Assembly: GCA_964034945.1 (NCBI GenBank)
Contig: OZ035962.1
Coordinates: 69,454,274 to 69,518,273, forward strand
Direction of reading: 5' to 3'
Length of the DNA: 64,000 nt
Source of the DNA: Chrysopilus asiliformis
Taxonomy: Eukaryota; Arthropoda; Insecta; Diptera; Rhagionidae
Made by a program: the position numbers and the translations under genes. Under the pieces are notes generated by a model. That model was not told where the DNA came from. It worked only from the letters and a program-made list of their open reading frames with translations, and searched no databases. Of this stretch, positions 56,217-64,000 are shown in pieces. Each line of letters begins with the position of its first letter. Position 1 is the first letter of the stretch.

Positions 56217-59200
56217 CTATGTCTTTGTGAGATCAAAGACTCCCGTAGCCATCGCGAAGTTTAAGATGTTTTTCAGATCGAACTTGGCAGCTACCTCTAG
56301 GCTACCAAGCGAGTGCCCACCCAGATGCTGGCATCTTGCTCTTGCCAGCGCGGGGCATATACATAATAGATGTTCTAGGGTTTCCACTGTTCCGGGCTCC
56401 TTGCAGCTCCTGCACAGATTAGAGTCCACCAGGCCCAACCGGAAAGCGTGTTCGCCTATGAGAACGTGTCCTGTATAAATTCCTACCAGTGTCCGACATC
56501 GCGCACGTGATAGCTGTAGAAGACTGCTGGTCCTCTTAGGATTGCGTGACTTCCACATGGTTTTGGTTATTTTACAGGTTCCGATCCCAGCCCACCTCCT
56601 TGCCGCTGTTTCCTTTGTGCGATTGTCAATGGAGGATTTGGCATGATTTAGGGGGAGCGGTGTTGACTCTGCTCTGCTCAGGTCTAAATTTGCTCCTTCC
56701 TTAGCGAGAACGTCTGCTGCCTCATTTCCGTCAATACCCTCGTGCCCAGGAACCCAGCATACCCGTACTCTTCTGTTAGAGCTTAGTGTTTGGAGGGTCC
56801 TGTAGCATTCAAGTACTGTTTTTGATTTGAATTCGTGTGCAGCCAGTGCTTTAATAGCTGCTTGGCTGTCCACAAAGATGTTTATTGAGTGACCGTATCC
56901 CAGCATTTTGCATGCCATATCCGCTGCCTTCTGTATGGCTACAGTTTCGGCTTGAAATATGCTGCACTCATCTGGGAGTCTAAAAGATGCGTGTATTTCT
57001 AGCTTTTCACAGAATACTGCTGCTCCCACTCCATTCACAGTTTTTGAGCCGTCAGTATACATGTTAATAGAATTACCAGAGGTACCGGTCTCCCATAATC
57101 TCTGCGTTCTCTCCGGTATAGTCACAATGAACTTCCTCCGAAAGTCCCTTTGTGTGATCATGTAGTCTGAGTGTGGACTAATTGTGTCCACTAACTTGCT
57201 GTGCCCGTAGCCCCGTGTTGTGAGTAGGCCTGCCGCTTGGAGACGCACCATAGCTTTCTCCGCCGTGCTCTTTACGGCCAGCTCTATGGGGTCGAGGTTC
57301 AAGATTATGTCTAGTGCGCGGGTTGGCGTGGTACTGATCGCCCCCGTTATGCTCAACCCTGCCGTTCTTTGTATTTTTTCCAGTCTATTGAGATACGCCT
57401 TTTTATCTACTGCCGGCCACCAGACGATGGCCCCATATAGCAGTATTGGTCTGATTATGGCTGTGTAACTCCAGTGCATAAGGTTAGGTTTCAAACCCCA
57501 CTTTTTGCCTAGGAGTCTTTTGCATGCGTAGAGTGCTTTGCTAGCTTTGGCAACTCTTTCTTCAGTGTTTGGTTTCCAGGACAGCTTACTATCTAGGATA
57601 AGCCCTAGATATTTAGCTTGAGTCTTGATCCCAATTTGTCTATTATTTAACCGAGGATAGTTCAGCCTTGGCGTTTTTGTTCTTCTCGTGAACAACACCA
57701 TTTCTGTTTTATGCGGATTAATACTGAGTCCCTTATTCTCTGCCCAGTTACTTAGCATTTTGAGAAATCTTTCTGCGAGTTCGCAAAGAGTAGTTGGGCA
57801 GAGCCCCGACAATAATATTGCTATATCGTCGGCGTATGCAATGACCTTGACTCTTTGGCTTTCGAATTTTACTAGTATGTCATTTAGGACGATTGTCCAA
57901 AGAAGCGGAGATAATACTCCGCCCTGAGGCACGCCCCTCCGGGCTGTTTTCTTCACCGTAACACCTCCCCATTGTGCGTCAATGGTTCTGTTGTTGAGCA
58001 AGCTGCCTATCCACCTACGAATGATTGGGTCCACGCCCGTCACCCTTAGTGAGTCGACTATGGCTTCCATTTTGATGTTGTTGAAAGCACTCTCAATATC
58101 TGTAAAGATACCAAGGGTGTACTCCTTGTAGTGTAGGGATTTCTCAATTTCCAGAACGACCTCGTGTAGGGCCGTCTCTGTCGATTTCCCTTTCGTATAA
58201 GCATGTTGCGATGTTGATAATCCATTCGGACCCAGGTTTTCTCTTATGTAAGAGTCTAGGATTCGTTCTAGAGTTTTTAGTAAAAATGATGTTAGGCTTA
58301 TTGGTCTATAGTCCTTGGGTACTATGTGACCGCATTTGCCGTTTTTAGGAATGAAGACTACTCTTGCCAACCTCCATCTTTCGGGGATGTGGCCAAGTCT
58401 CAGGCTACCCCTGAAAATCACCGTGAGCCATGGCAGCAGCAGGTCTATTGCCTTTTGAAGCATAACCGGCATAATGCCGTCTGGCCCCGGCGACTTAATA
58501 GGGTCAAAAGAGTCTACAGCCCATCTAATCCTGCTGTTGGAGATTAGTCCCGGGATATTCTTCCTGTACTGAACCACTTTGGCTGTGCTGTGTTCCGGCT
58601 CAGGATTTGAGCAGCCAGGAAAGTGTGCCTCCAAGAGGGCTTCCACCGTTTCCTTGTTGTCCTTAGTCCATGAGCCGTCCATTTTGCGTATAAGTGCCGG
58701 CGGAGAAGGACTTTTCGATAGTATCCTACTCAACCTGGCTGTTTCTGAGGTGCTCTCAATCTGTTCACACATGACCCTCCAGCTGTTCCTCTTGGCTGCC
58801 CTGGTCATGTTTTTGTAGATTTTAAGCATGTTTCTGTAGTTTGCCCGGTCCCCTATATCGTTAGTTTCTCTCGCCCTTCTGAAGAGTGATCGTACCTTCT
58901 TTCGTGTACCGCTTATTTCACTATTCCACCAAGGCGGTTGAGGTTTATTACTAGGTCTAGTCAGGGGACAGGCTTGCTCGAAGGCATGTATAATGCGATC
59001 AGTTACAAGGTTTGTTGTAGCTTCTAGAGTTTTCACACTCCATATAGAGTCTGGGGTGGTTGATTTCCCTAGGCTATCTTGCAATAAGAGAGAGTATTTG
59101 TTCCAGTTAGTTCTCCTTGCATTCCGGTACGCAATGTTGTTAGTCTTACTTACCCTTGTTCTGACATTGAAGCTGATGTATCTATGATCTGACAAAGACG

Positions 59201-59822
59201 GTCTATTCAGAACCCTCCAATCGGTCAGACCCAGACCATCGGCCCCAGCGTAGAATGTTGCGTCTATAACGTCTTCGCTACGGGGACCAATGTATGTCGG
59301 GACATTACCTTGGTTCCCTATGACTAGGTTAGTATTGAGTATGTGTTGGAAAAGAGACTCACCTCTAGAGTTGATGTTCTTACTTCCCCAAGCTACATGA
59401 TGCGCGTTAATGTCGCCTCCAATAACTATGTTTAGCTTTTCTTGGTCCGCTACTTCAATCAACGATTGGAATTCTGAGATTGGATTTTCTCTGTCCTGAG
59501 CCATGTAAACCGAGGTTATGAGCAATTTAGCGTCATCTTTCTCAGTTTCACAGGCTACTGTGACCATGTCATTAGTGCTGTAATTAGGACAGAGTATTAT
59601 GTTTAAATCTTTCTTGGCTAAAATGCCTGACCGTTTCCTACCGTTTCCAGTCGCATAGAAGAGTCTATATCTTTTCGACGTTAATCCTTTGATGTTGCCG
59701 CCTGCTGTAATCCAGGGTTCCTGGATTAACGCCACGTCGTATTGGCCGTCGTCTAGAGTTCTCAGTAGCTCATCCGAGGCTGAGCTACAATGGTGAAGGT
59801 TTACCTGTATAACCCTTAACAT
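56217..59822 (-). CDS. LOA-like ORF2: endonuclease, reverse transcriptase, RNase H
   Basis: 1201 codons. The APE-type endonuclease (about residues 1-230) keeps its key residues: Asn8, Glu35, Asp137/Asn139 (GGDINAHH), Asp187, Asp212-His213 (LSDH). RT follows: VFIPKNGKCG then PKDYRPISL, FTDIESAFNNI, RRGVPQGGVLSPLLW, and YADD at 663-666. RNase H has the full catalytic set Asp924 (YTDGS), Glu959 (FQAE), Asp985 (FVDSQ), Asp1037 (NEAAD), plus PGHEG. The C-terminus has CX2CX10HX4C (CRSCKEPGTVETLEHLLCIC). EN-RT-RNase H with a C-terminal zinc motif and a two-ORF layout fits the LOA clade; R1, I or Ingi relatives are less likely. The ATG at 59822 overlaps the stop of ORF1 in ATGTTAA. Confidence 0.9.
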   Translation of the reverse strand: MLRVIQVNLHHCSSASDELLRTLDDGQYDVALIQEPWITAGGNIKGLTSKRYRLFYATGNGRKRSGILAKKDLNIILCPNYSTNDMVTVACETEKDDAKLLITSVYMAQDRENPISEFQSLIEVADQEKLNIVIGGDINAHHVAWGSKNINSRGESLFQHILNTNLVIGNQGNVPTYIGPRSEDVIDATFYAGADGLGLTDWRVLNRPSLSDHRYISFNVRTRVSKTNNIAYRNARRTNWNKYSLLLQDSLGKSTTPDSIWSVKTLEATTNLVTDRIIHAFEQACPLTRPSNKPQPPWWNSEISGTRKKVRSLFRRARETNDIGDRANYRNMLKIYKNMTRAAKRNSWRVMCEQIESTSETARLSRILSKSPSPPALIRKMDGSWTKDNKETVEALLEAHFPGCSNPEPEHSTAKVVQYRKNIPGLISNSRIRWAVDSFDPIKSPGPDGIMPVMLQKAIDLLLPWLTVIFRGSLRLGHIPERWRLARVVFIPKNGKCGHIVPKDYRPISLTSFLLKTLERILDSYIRENLGPNGLSTSQHAYTKGKSTETALHEVVLEIEKSLHYKEYTLGIFTDIESAFNNIKMEAIVDSLRVTGVDPIIRRWIGSLLNNRTIDAQWGGVTVKKTARRGVPQGGVLSPLLWTIVLNDILVKFESQRVKVIAYADDIAILLSGLCPTTLCELAERFLKMLSNWAENKGLSINPHKTEMVLFTRRTKTPRLNYPRLNNRQIGIKTQAKYLGLILDSKLSWKPNTEERVAKASKALYACKRLLGKKWGLKPNLMHWSYTAIIRPILLYGAIVWWPAVDKKAYLNRLEKIQRTAGLSITGAISTTPTRALDIILNLDPIELAVKSTAEKAMVRLQAAGLLTTRGYGHSKLVDTISPHSDYMITQRDFRRKFIVTIPERTQRLWETGTSGNSINMYTDGSKTVNGVGAAVFCEKLEIHASFRLPDECSIFQAETVAIQKAADMACKMLGYGHSINIFVDSQAAIKALAAHEFKSKTVLECYRTLQTLSSNRRVRVCWVPGHEGIDGNEAADVLAKEGANLDLSRAESTPLPLNHAKSSIDNRTKETAARRWAGIGTCKITKTMWKSRNPKRTSSLLQLSRARCRTLVGIYTGHVLIGEHAFRLGLVDSNLCRSCKEPGTVETLEHLLCICPALARARCQHLGGHSLGSLEVAAKFDLKNILNFAMATGVFDLTKT

Positions 59823-61056
59823 GATTCCTCATGCTCCTGGGGAAGTACAGGCTCCCCCTCAGCCTCAATAGACATCTTCCCGGCCGCCATCGTGATGTTT
59901 TCGAGGCCAAGATCTTTCTCCACCTCTCCGGCCTCCAGCGTATTTTTGTTTTCATCTTTGGGATGACGTTTTTTGAGGCGAAGGTACACGCTCCCTATGC
60001 CCCAGGCCATCTTCCCAAAGTTCGGGTACAGTCCTCGGCCTCTTTATTTATCTCGAGGATATATATCTGCCCCCCATCTTTGGCGACTGGTTTCTCCACT
60101 TTCAGCACTTTCCAATCCGACGTTGGAATCGCAGGATTCTGCTTCTGAAGGAGTTTTAGTGCTGTTTCCTGTGGTACTACGCGAGGAATGAAGACCTTCG
60201 CCTTGGGTACCGTGGGAATGTCAGCTCTGTCGATTATTTCGAGTGCCGCACCCTCCCAAAGGTCTTTTAGGGATTTCACTGCCCTACTGCACCAGGTTAG
60301 GGTGTAGTCGTCATTGCACTTAATTATCTTGACACCCTGAAACCAACCTGCTCCGTCAAACGACGGCATGGGTTGATCCGGGTGTTCCTCCATCTGAGAC
60401 ATAAGTGCTTCCAGAAGCTTCATCTCCACCTGCTTCCATTTCTCTAGAGAGATCTTGCCCAGGGTCTCACTGCGGTCTATAAGGGCAACTATGAGGTGAT
60501 TCCTTACAATTTCCCCTACCGTTTTGGAGGTGGAGGGAGCTTCCCTACCTTTCCTGGGCCTCTTCTGTGGGTTCGCTGAATGATCTTCCGATTCTTCAGC
60601 CGACCTCTGTCTCTTCTCCTTCCTGCAGTCGAGCTTACCCAGCACTCTTTCTTCGATGCTGTTGCGGAAATTCGGGTCCTTAGCCGCGAATCTTCTGCGC
60701 TTCTCGAAGTGCTCTCTGCCCTTGTCGATGGTTGCTTTCGCCCAGGCTATCCGTTCTTTTTCCACCTGTGTGTGGTTCTGCTTTTTGGCTAGCGTCTCCA
60801 TCAGTCTAACGGCAGTCTTGTACTGGGAGAGCGCCTGGCGTCCCTCTTTCGTTGGCCTGGACCTAGCGGTCTTACGCCTGCTAGCATCCTCACCTGAAGT
60901 CGGGGAGCGCAGTAACTCCTCCTCAGACATACCACTCTCCGTTAGATTTGAGACTCCCTTGTCTGCGCTTGGACCAGCAGTAGCACAAGGGAGTGGTTTT
61001 GAGCTCGTTGGTGTGGATGCGGTAGTAGTAAAACCGGCGAGACCCGCTCCAGTCAT
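59816..61056 (-). pseudogene. LOA-like ORF1 with one frameshift
   Basis: From ATG 61056 the frame runs 353 codons to a stop at 59995-59997. A second frame overlapping by a few codons (KMAWGIGSVYLRLKKRHP onward) continues to the stop at 59816-59818, next to ORF2. One missing base near 60012 would join them. The N-terminal half is basic and coiled (KEKRQRSAEE, KRPRKGREA; residues about 60-175). The C-terminal half (about 180-340, including FDGAGWFQGVKIIKCNDDYT) resembles the DUF4780-type domain of insect retroelement ORF1 proteins, probably RNA binding. No CCHC knuckle is present. It likely supplies the chaperone for the element RNA; this copy would give a truncated product. Confidence 0.8.
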
Positions 61057-61078
61057 CCCGCTCGGAGTACTATGTATA

Positions 61079-62092
61079 AGAAAGTAAAAATGTAAATTAA
61101 ATATTACCGATTGACTGACTAGTCAAAGGAAATCTTTAGTAGAACAAAAATTATTCCGCAGCCCGACACTAATTCTGATTCTAATCCTGTGTGAGGCCAT
61201 TTTTGTTATTTTTAAAGCAAGCTTGATGGTACCGGGTATCGTAGTTTTTACTATAATTTGTACTTTTACTATAATGGGAATATTTTGAAAATTTTCTTTG
61301 ACTCTCAAGAATTTATACGTCTAAAATTGTACCGATTTTTAGACCAAATTCCACACAATTCGCTTTAAATATCGTCAACCGAAAACCGATTTTAAAAAAA
61401 TCGAACGGTTTTGCATTCCCTAGCGTTAACCTCAACAAGGTCTCTTGATTGAATTACAGAATAACGGAAAAGAATGCTTATCCGTCAAAAAAAATTTTGC
61501 TGTCAAATAAAAAAACGAATAAAAAAATTACAAGAAAATAAATTTATCAAATATCGTAAATTGCTTTTGGTTTGGATTACTTACATATTGGAATTTTTTA
61601 GGAAACTTTTCGTGAAATTTTTCAGCAAATTTTCCGCAAACTTTTTTTTTTAATTTTTTGGGATACTTTTTCGAAAAATTTTTGGTGTGAGGAGGGATGG
61701 AGTGGAGAAGGGAGGGAAAAGGAGGGAAAATTCCTCTCTCACTTCCGCCTTACCACTATTTTCCACAACCTTCTTACATTACCCTTTTACCTTTTCCTTC
61801 TCCACTTCACACTTTCCATTCCGACACTCTCACTACATTTCACACATCCCGTGCCCTTTTCAGCCTTCCTTTTGAATGGTTAAAGGAGTTAACAATATTT
61901 CTGATGTGTTCAAAACGATAGAAAATTATGAAATACTCATGCTCATGAGTACTCCTGGAATTTTCCAATGCTCATATTCGTGAGTAAGAGTTTTTGACTA
62001 AACATTTGACTCACTGCTCACGAGGTAAATAAATTACTCATGAGTACTACTCATAAGTTAGCATGTCCAAACTGTGCCTGCAGTTAATTTAA
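61079..62092. other. No gene; purine/pyrimidine-asymmetric hairpin-like tract
   Basis: At 61690-61860 a purine-rich segment (ggagtggagaagggagggaa) is followed by a pyrimidine-rich one (ccttttccttctccacttc), partly complementary to it. Open frames here follow that composition bias. At 61927-62055 the word ctcatgagtac occurs at both ends of a weakly palindromic stretch, possibly a small MITE. Confidence 0.5.
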
Positions 62093-62372
62093 CCCGTTCG
62101 GTACATGTTTTTTTCTATGGGGGTTAAAAATACTCTATATACAAATTAATGATGTTTAAGCTATTTAGTATTCATTTAAAACAAAAAAAAAATTAAATTA
62201 AAAATTTTAATTTTTTTCAAATACGTCCACTGTGGTACTCAAAAAATCAAAATTGGGTCACAAATGCACTTAAAGGTGCACTGAATGAGAATAGAGTGTT
62301 GAAAATAAATAAGGAATAAGTAAATTCAGATTTTTAACTACGTTGCCATATGGCATCAAAATACCGAACGGG
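62093..62372. mobile_element. piggyBac-type MITE, TIR CCCGTTCGGTA, TSD TTAA
   Basis: CCCGTTCGGTA at 62093 and TACCGAACGGG at 62362-62372, with TTAA at 62089-62092 and 62373-62376. It is unrelated in TIR sequence to the TTAA-flanked MITE at 2.8 kb. AT-rich interior, no protein. Confidence 0.8.
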
Positions 62373-62397
62373 TTAAGCATAATACAAAAAGATTTAA

Positions 62398-62625
62398 CTC
62401 AATATCTCTAACGGTATAGAATCTAGCCAGAAAGGAGGTTTGAGGGGATAAGGTCACAGAGGGGAGATATATAAAATTACCTTCCTGGTTTTGTACTGAA
62501 CACAACAAAAAAAAATCAACCCGATATCTCTAACGATGTAGAATCGAGCAGGGGAGGGGGTTTGAGGGGATATAACCACAGGGGGAAATACGTAAAATGT
62601 CCTTACTGGTGTTGTACTAACAACA
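62398..62625. repeat. Two tandem units of about 115 bp
   Basis: Each unit holds a (t/c)aatatctctaac or cgatatctctaac word, tagaatc.agc, ggaggtttgagggga/gggggtttgagggga, cacag.ggg and taaaat, in the same order. A third partial unit may begin near 62630 (gaggaggggtatcaagg). Confidence 0.7.
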
Positions 62626-63321
62626 GAATATCAGAGGAGGGGTATCAAGGTATAGCGCCACGGCGGGAAACTTGCAGCGGCCCCCACCAGGAACTTTCTC
62701 TACAACTTTATGTTTGGAATAACCAAAATCGGTCAACCCACTAAAAAGTTATGCGTGCACATACATAAAAAAGTACATACGAGTCGAATTGAGAACCTTT
62801 TCCTTTTTGGAAGTCGGTTAAAATATTAAATTTGAGTTAATGTTTGAAATTAGCACAAATATACGCACTGAGAAATATGAGCGAATCGCTAGCAATATTT
62901 GACAGTGTGTTATGTGGTTTGGTGATTACTGAAAATAATTAGAGTGGTTTCCGAAAAGAAAAAACGGACATGTGAGTGAAAATATCGGTATCTTTTCAAT
63001 TTTACTACAGCCCCATTCACGATTTGGCTCAAAATGCATTTTAAGTGCTCCGGAGTAAAAAAAAACTACATTTTAGTGCCGTAGGCACATTTTGTATTGG
63101 GTGGTGGCAAACAAATACTTTTTGGAAAGCACTCTTCGGGAGACACCTTTTGGCGTTTACATTTTTGAAATCTGTCAGAAAACAAAAAAAAAATATAGCC
63201 CCCCTATACCCGAACGATTATTTCTTTGATTTTGAATCCAAGCTAGGAAAAAAATATGAAGATCCTAGCAAACCGCGTGCGTAAAATAAAATTTTACCAA
63301 AAATATTTTTTGATACATTCA
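62626..63321. other. No gene recognised
   Basis: AT-rich DNA with no structure I can name. Confidence 0.5.
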
Positions 63322-63563
63322 TCATATTATAATTAGTGCAAATATATTTTGTTTGAAATAAATATAATATTTTTGACACAATCAAAATTTGGCTTGTCCC
63401 AAAGAAAATTCGTTCACCATGAATATACTTATCTTCAGGGACATAAAAATAATTCTATTCATGGTGAACGAATTTTGTTTAGGGTAAAAAAAATTTTGGT
63501 TGTAGCAAAAACATAATATTTATCTCAAACAAGATATGTTTGCACTAATTACAATATAATGAC
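63322..63563. mobile_element. Foldback element of about 240 bp
   Basis: The outer arms (atattataattagtgcaaat and inverse) and inner arms (aaaattcgttcaccatgaata and inverse) nest symmetrically, giving arms of over 100 bp with some mismatches. The loop is near 63425-63455. No coding capacity. Confidence 0.7.
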
Positions 63564-63663
63564 TGCTTCAAACAAAAAATTTTCCGTGTACGTGATGAAT
63601 ACATGCTGTGGAAATTTAAGATTTTTAGCTCCAAGAGTTTGAGCTAGGCGTTGCTGGGTCACT

Positions 63664-64000
63664 TATGGTGAAACCAAAGGGTATATTAACTTTGCCTTAC
63701 CGTTTGTAACGCCAAGATCCCGTCATCGCACAAAAAAATGAATTACACCAGTATGTTTAGAATGATAAAAAAAATTGAATTTTGCATGTCCGTCCGTCTG
63801 TCCGTCTGTCTGTCCGTCTGTCTGTCCGTCTGTCCGTCTGTCCGTCTGTCTGTCCGTCTGTCTGTGGCGCGGATTGCGGGCGAACGGATTGAGCTAGAGA
63901 CTTGAAATTTTGCGTGGATCCGTTTTTCGTAAAATGTGAGGCTAAGTTCGTTAATGGGCTAAAATGGACCATTAGGGGGCGGTACCCCCCATACGAACGA
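63664..64000 (+). mobile_element. Helentron-like element, copy F, cut by the window edge
   Basis: Begins at tatggtgaaaccaaaggg, lacking the first bases (tatacccg), and runs through a GTCY array of about 78 bp (63788-63865), the longest of the six, into the KpnI block at the edge. The 3' part lies outside the window. Confidence 0.75.

Larger units (their letters stand above)
56109..61067 (-). mobile_element. LOA-like non-LTR retrotransposon, nearly intact, 11-bp TSD
   Basis: The direct repeat tactatgtata lies at 56098-56108 and 61068-61078. On the minus strand: only 11 bases before an ORF1 ATG, ORF1, ORF2, a 3' UTR of about 100 bp, and the tail CCTAACCTAACCT. Because almost no 5' UTR remains and the ORF1 frame is open back through the TSD, the copy is probably 5' truncated near the ORF1 start. 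ORF2 is uninterrupted. Only one frameshift (ORF1) was found, and the TSD is perfect, so the insertion is young. Confidence 0.9.

Noticed and set aside
58326..61087. Plus-strand open frames over 56-61 kb
   Set aside because: Shadows of the minus-strand LOA-like ORF1 and ORF2, which carry all the motifs.

Overview
This window is AT-rich, repeat-dense nuclear DNA from an insect-like arthropod. Evidence for this is Jockey-type and LOA-type non-LTR retrotransposons, several Tc1/mariner relics (including a DD41D type), many miniature inverted-repeat elements (MITEs), and a high-copy repeat with the hallmarks of a DINE-1/mini-me-like Helentron. That repeat, together with Inr/DPE-type promoters, fits a dipteran best, but the order of insect is an inference. 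The only host gene I recognise is a fragment of UQCR-14 (respiratory complex III 14-kDa subunit) at the left edge, on the minus strand. No tRNA, rRNA, CRISPR or bacterial-style operon was seen.

Layout. 0-13 kb: the UQCR-14 exon, then intergenic or intronic DNA with MITEs (a TTAA-flanked piggyBac type at 2.8 kb, inverted-repeat elements at 4.0, 7.7, 9.7 and 12.9 kb). 13-14.5 kb: an exact 307-bp tandem duplication that ends inside the first Helentron copy. 17-19 kb: a TATA/Inr promoter-like region and possible 5' UTR. 19-28 kb: very large palindromes (19.2, 22.6-24.6 and 26.9 kb), three Helentron copies, and a possible LTR fragment. 28.8-32.6 kb: a Jockey-like element with intact ends, a 13-bp target-site duplication (TSD) and an Inr/DPE promoter, but with its endonuclease partly deleted and two later frameshifts. 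32.7-38.4 kb: two Harbinger-like MITE copies, one of which is an empty site for a third element found in the other. 37-46.6 kb: mariner relics and an old non-LTR relic split by at least three later insertions (TA-flanked element, TAT-flanked palindrome, hAT with 8-bp TSD, further MITE). 48-52 kb: pogo-like elements, one split by a Helentron. 53.6-61.1 kb: non-LTR 3' tail, a DD41D element with 133-bp inverted repeats and no DNA-binding domain, and a nearly intact LOA-like element (ORF1 with one frameshift, ORF2 of 1201 codons with EN, RT and RNase H) bounded by an 11-bp TSD. 62-64 kb: a second TTAA-flanked MITE, a tandem repeat, a foldback, and a sixth Helentron copy running off the window.

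The genes do not form a pathway. The window records successive transposon insertions whose relative order can be read from nesting and TSDs. Many open stretches lack an ATG or lie inside inverted repeats and are not listed. The observations most worth a second look are the tandem duplication breaking exactly at the Helentron subterminal repeat, the 1.9-kb foldback with a Helentron as its loop, and the Jockey-like promoter with exact Inr-DPE spacing.
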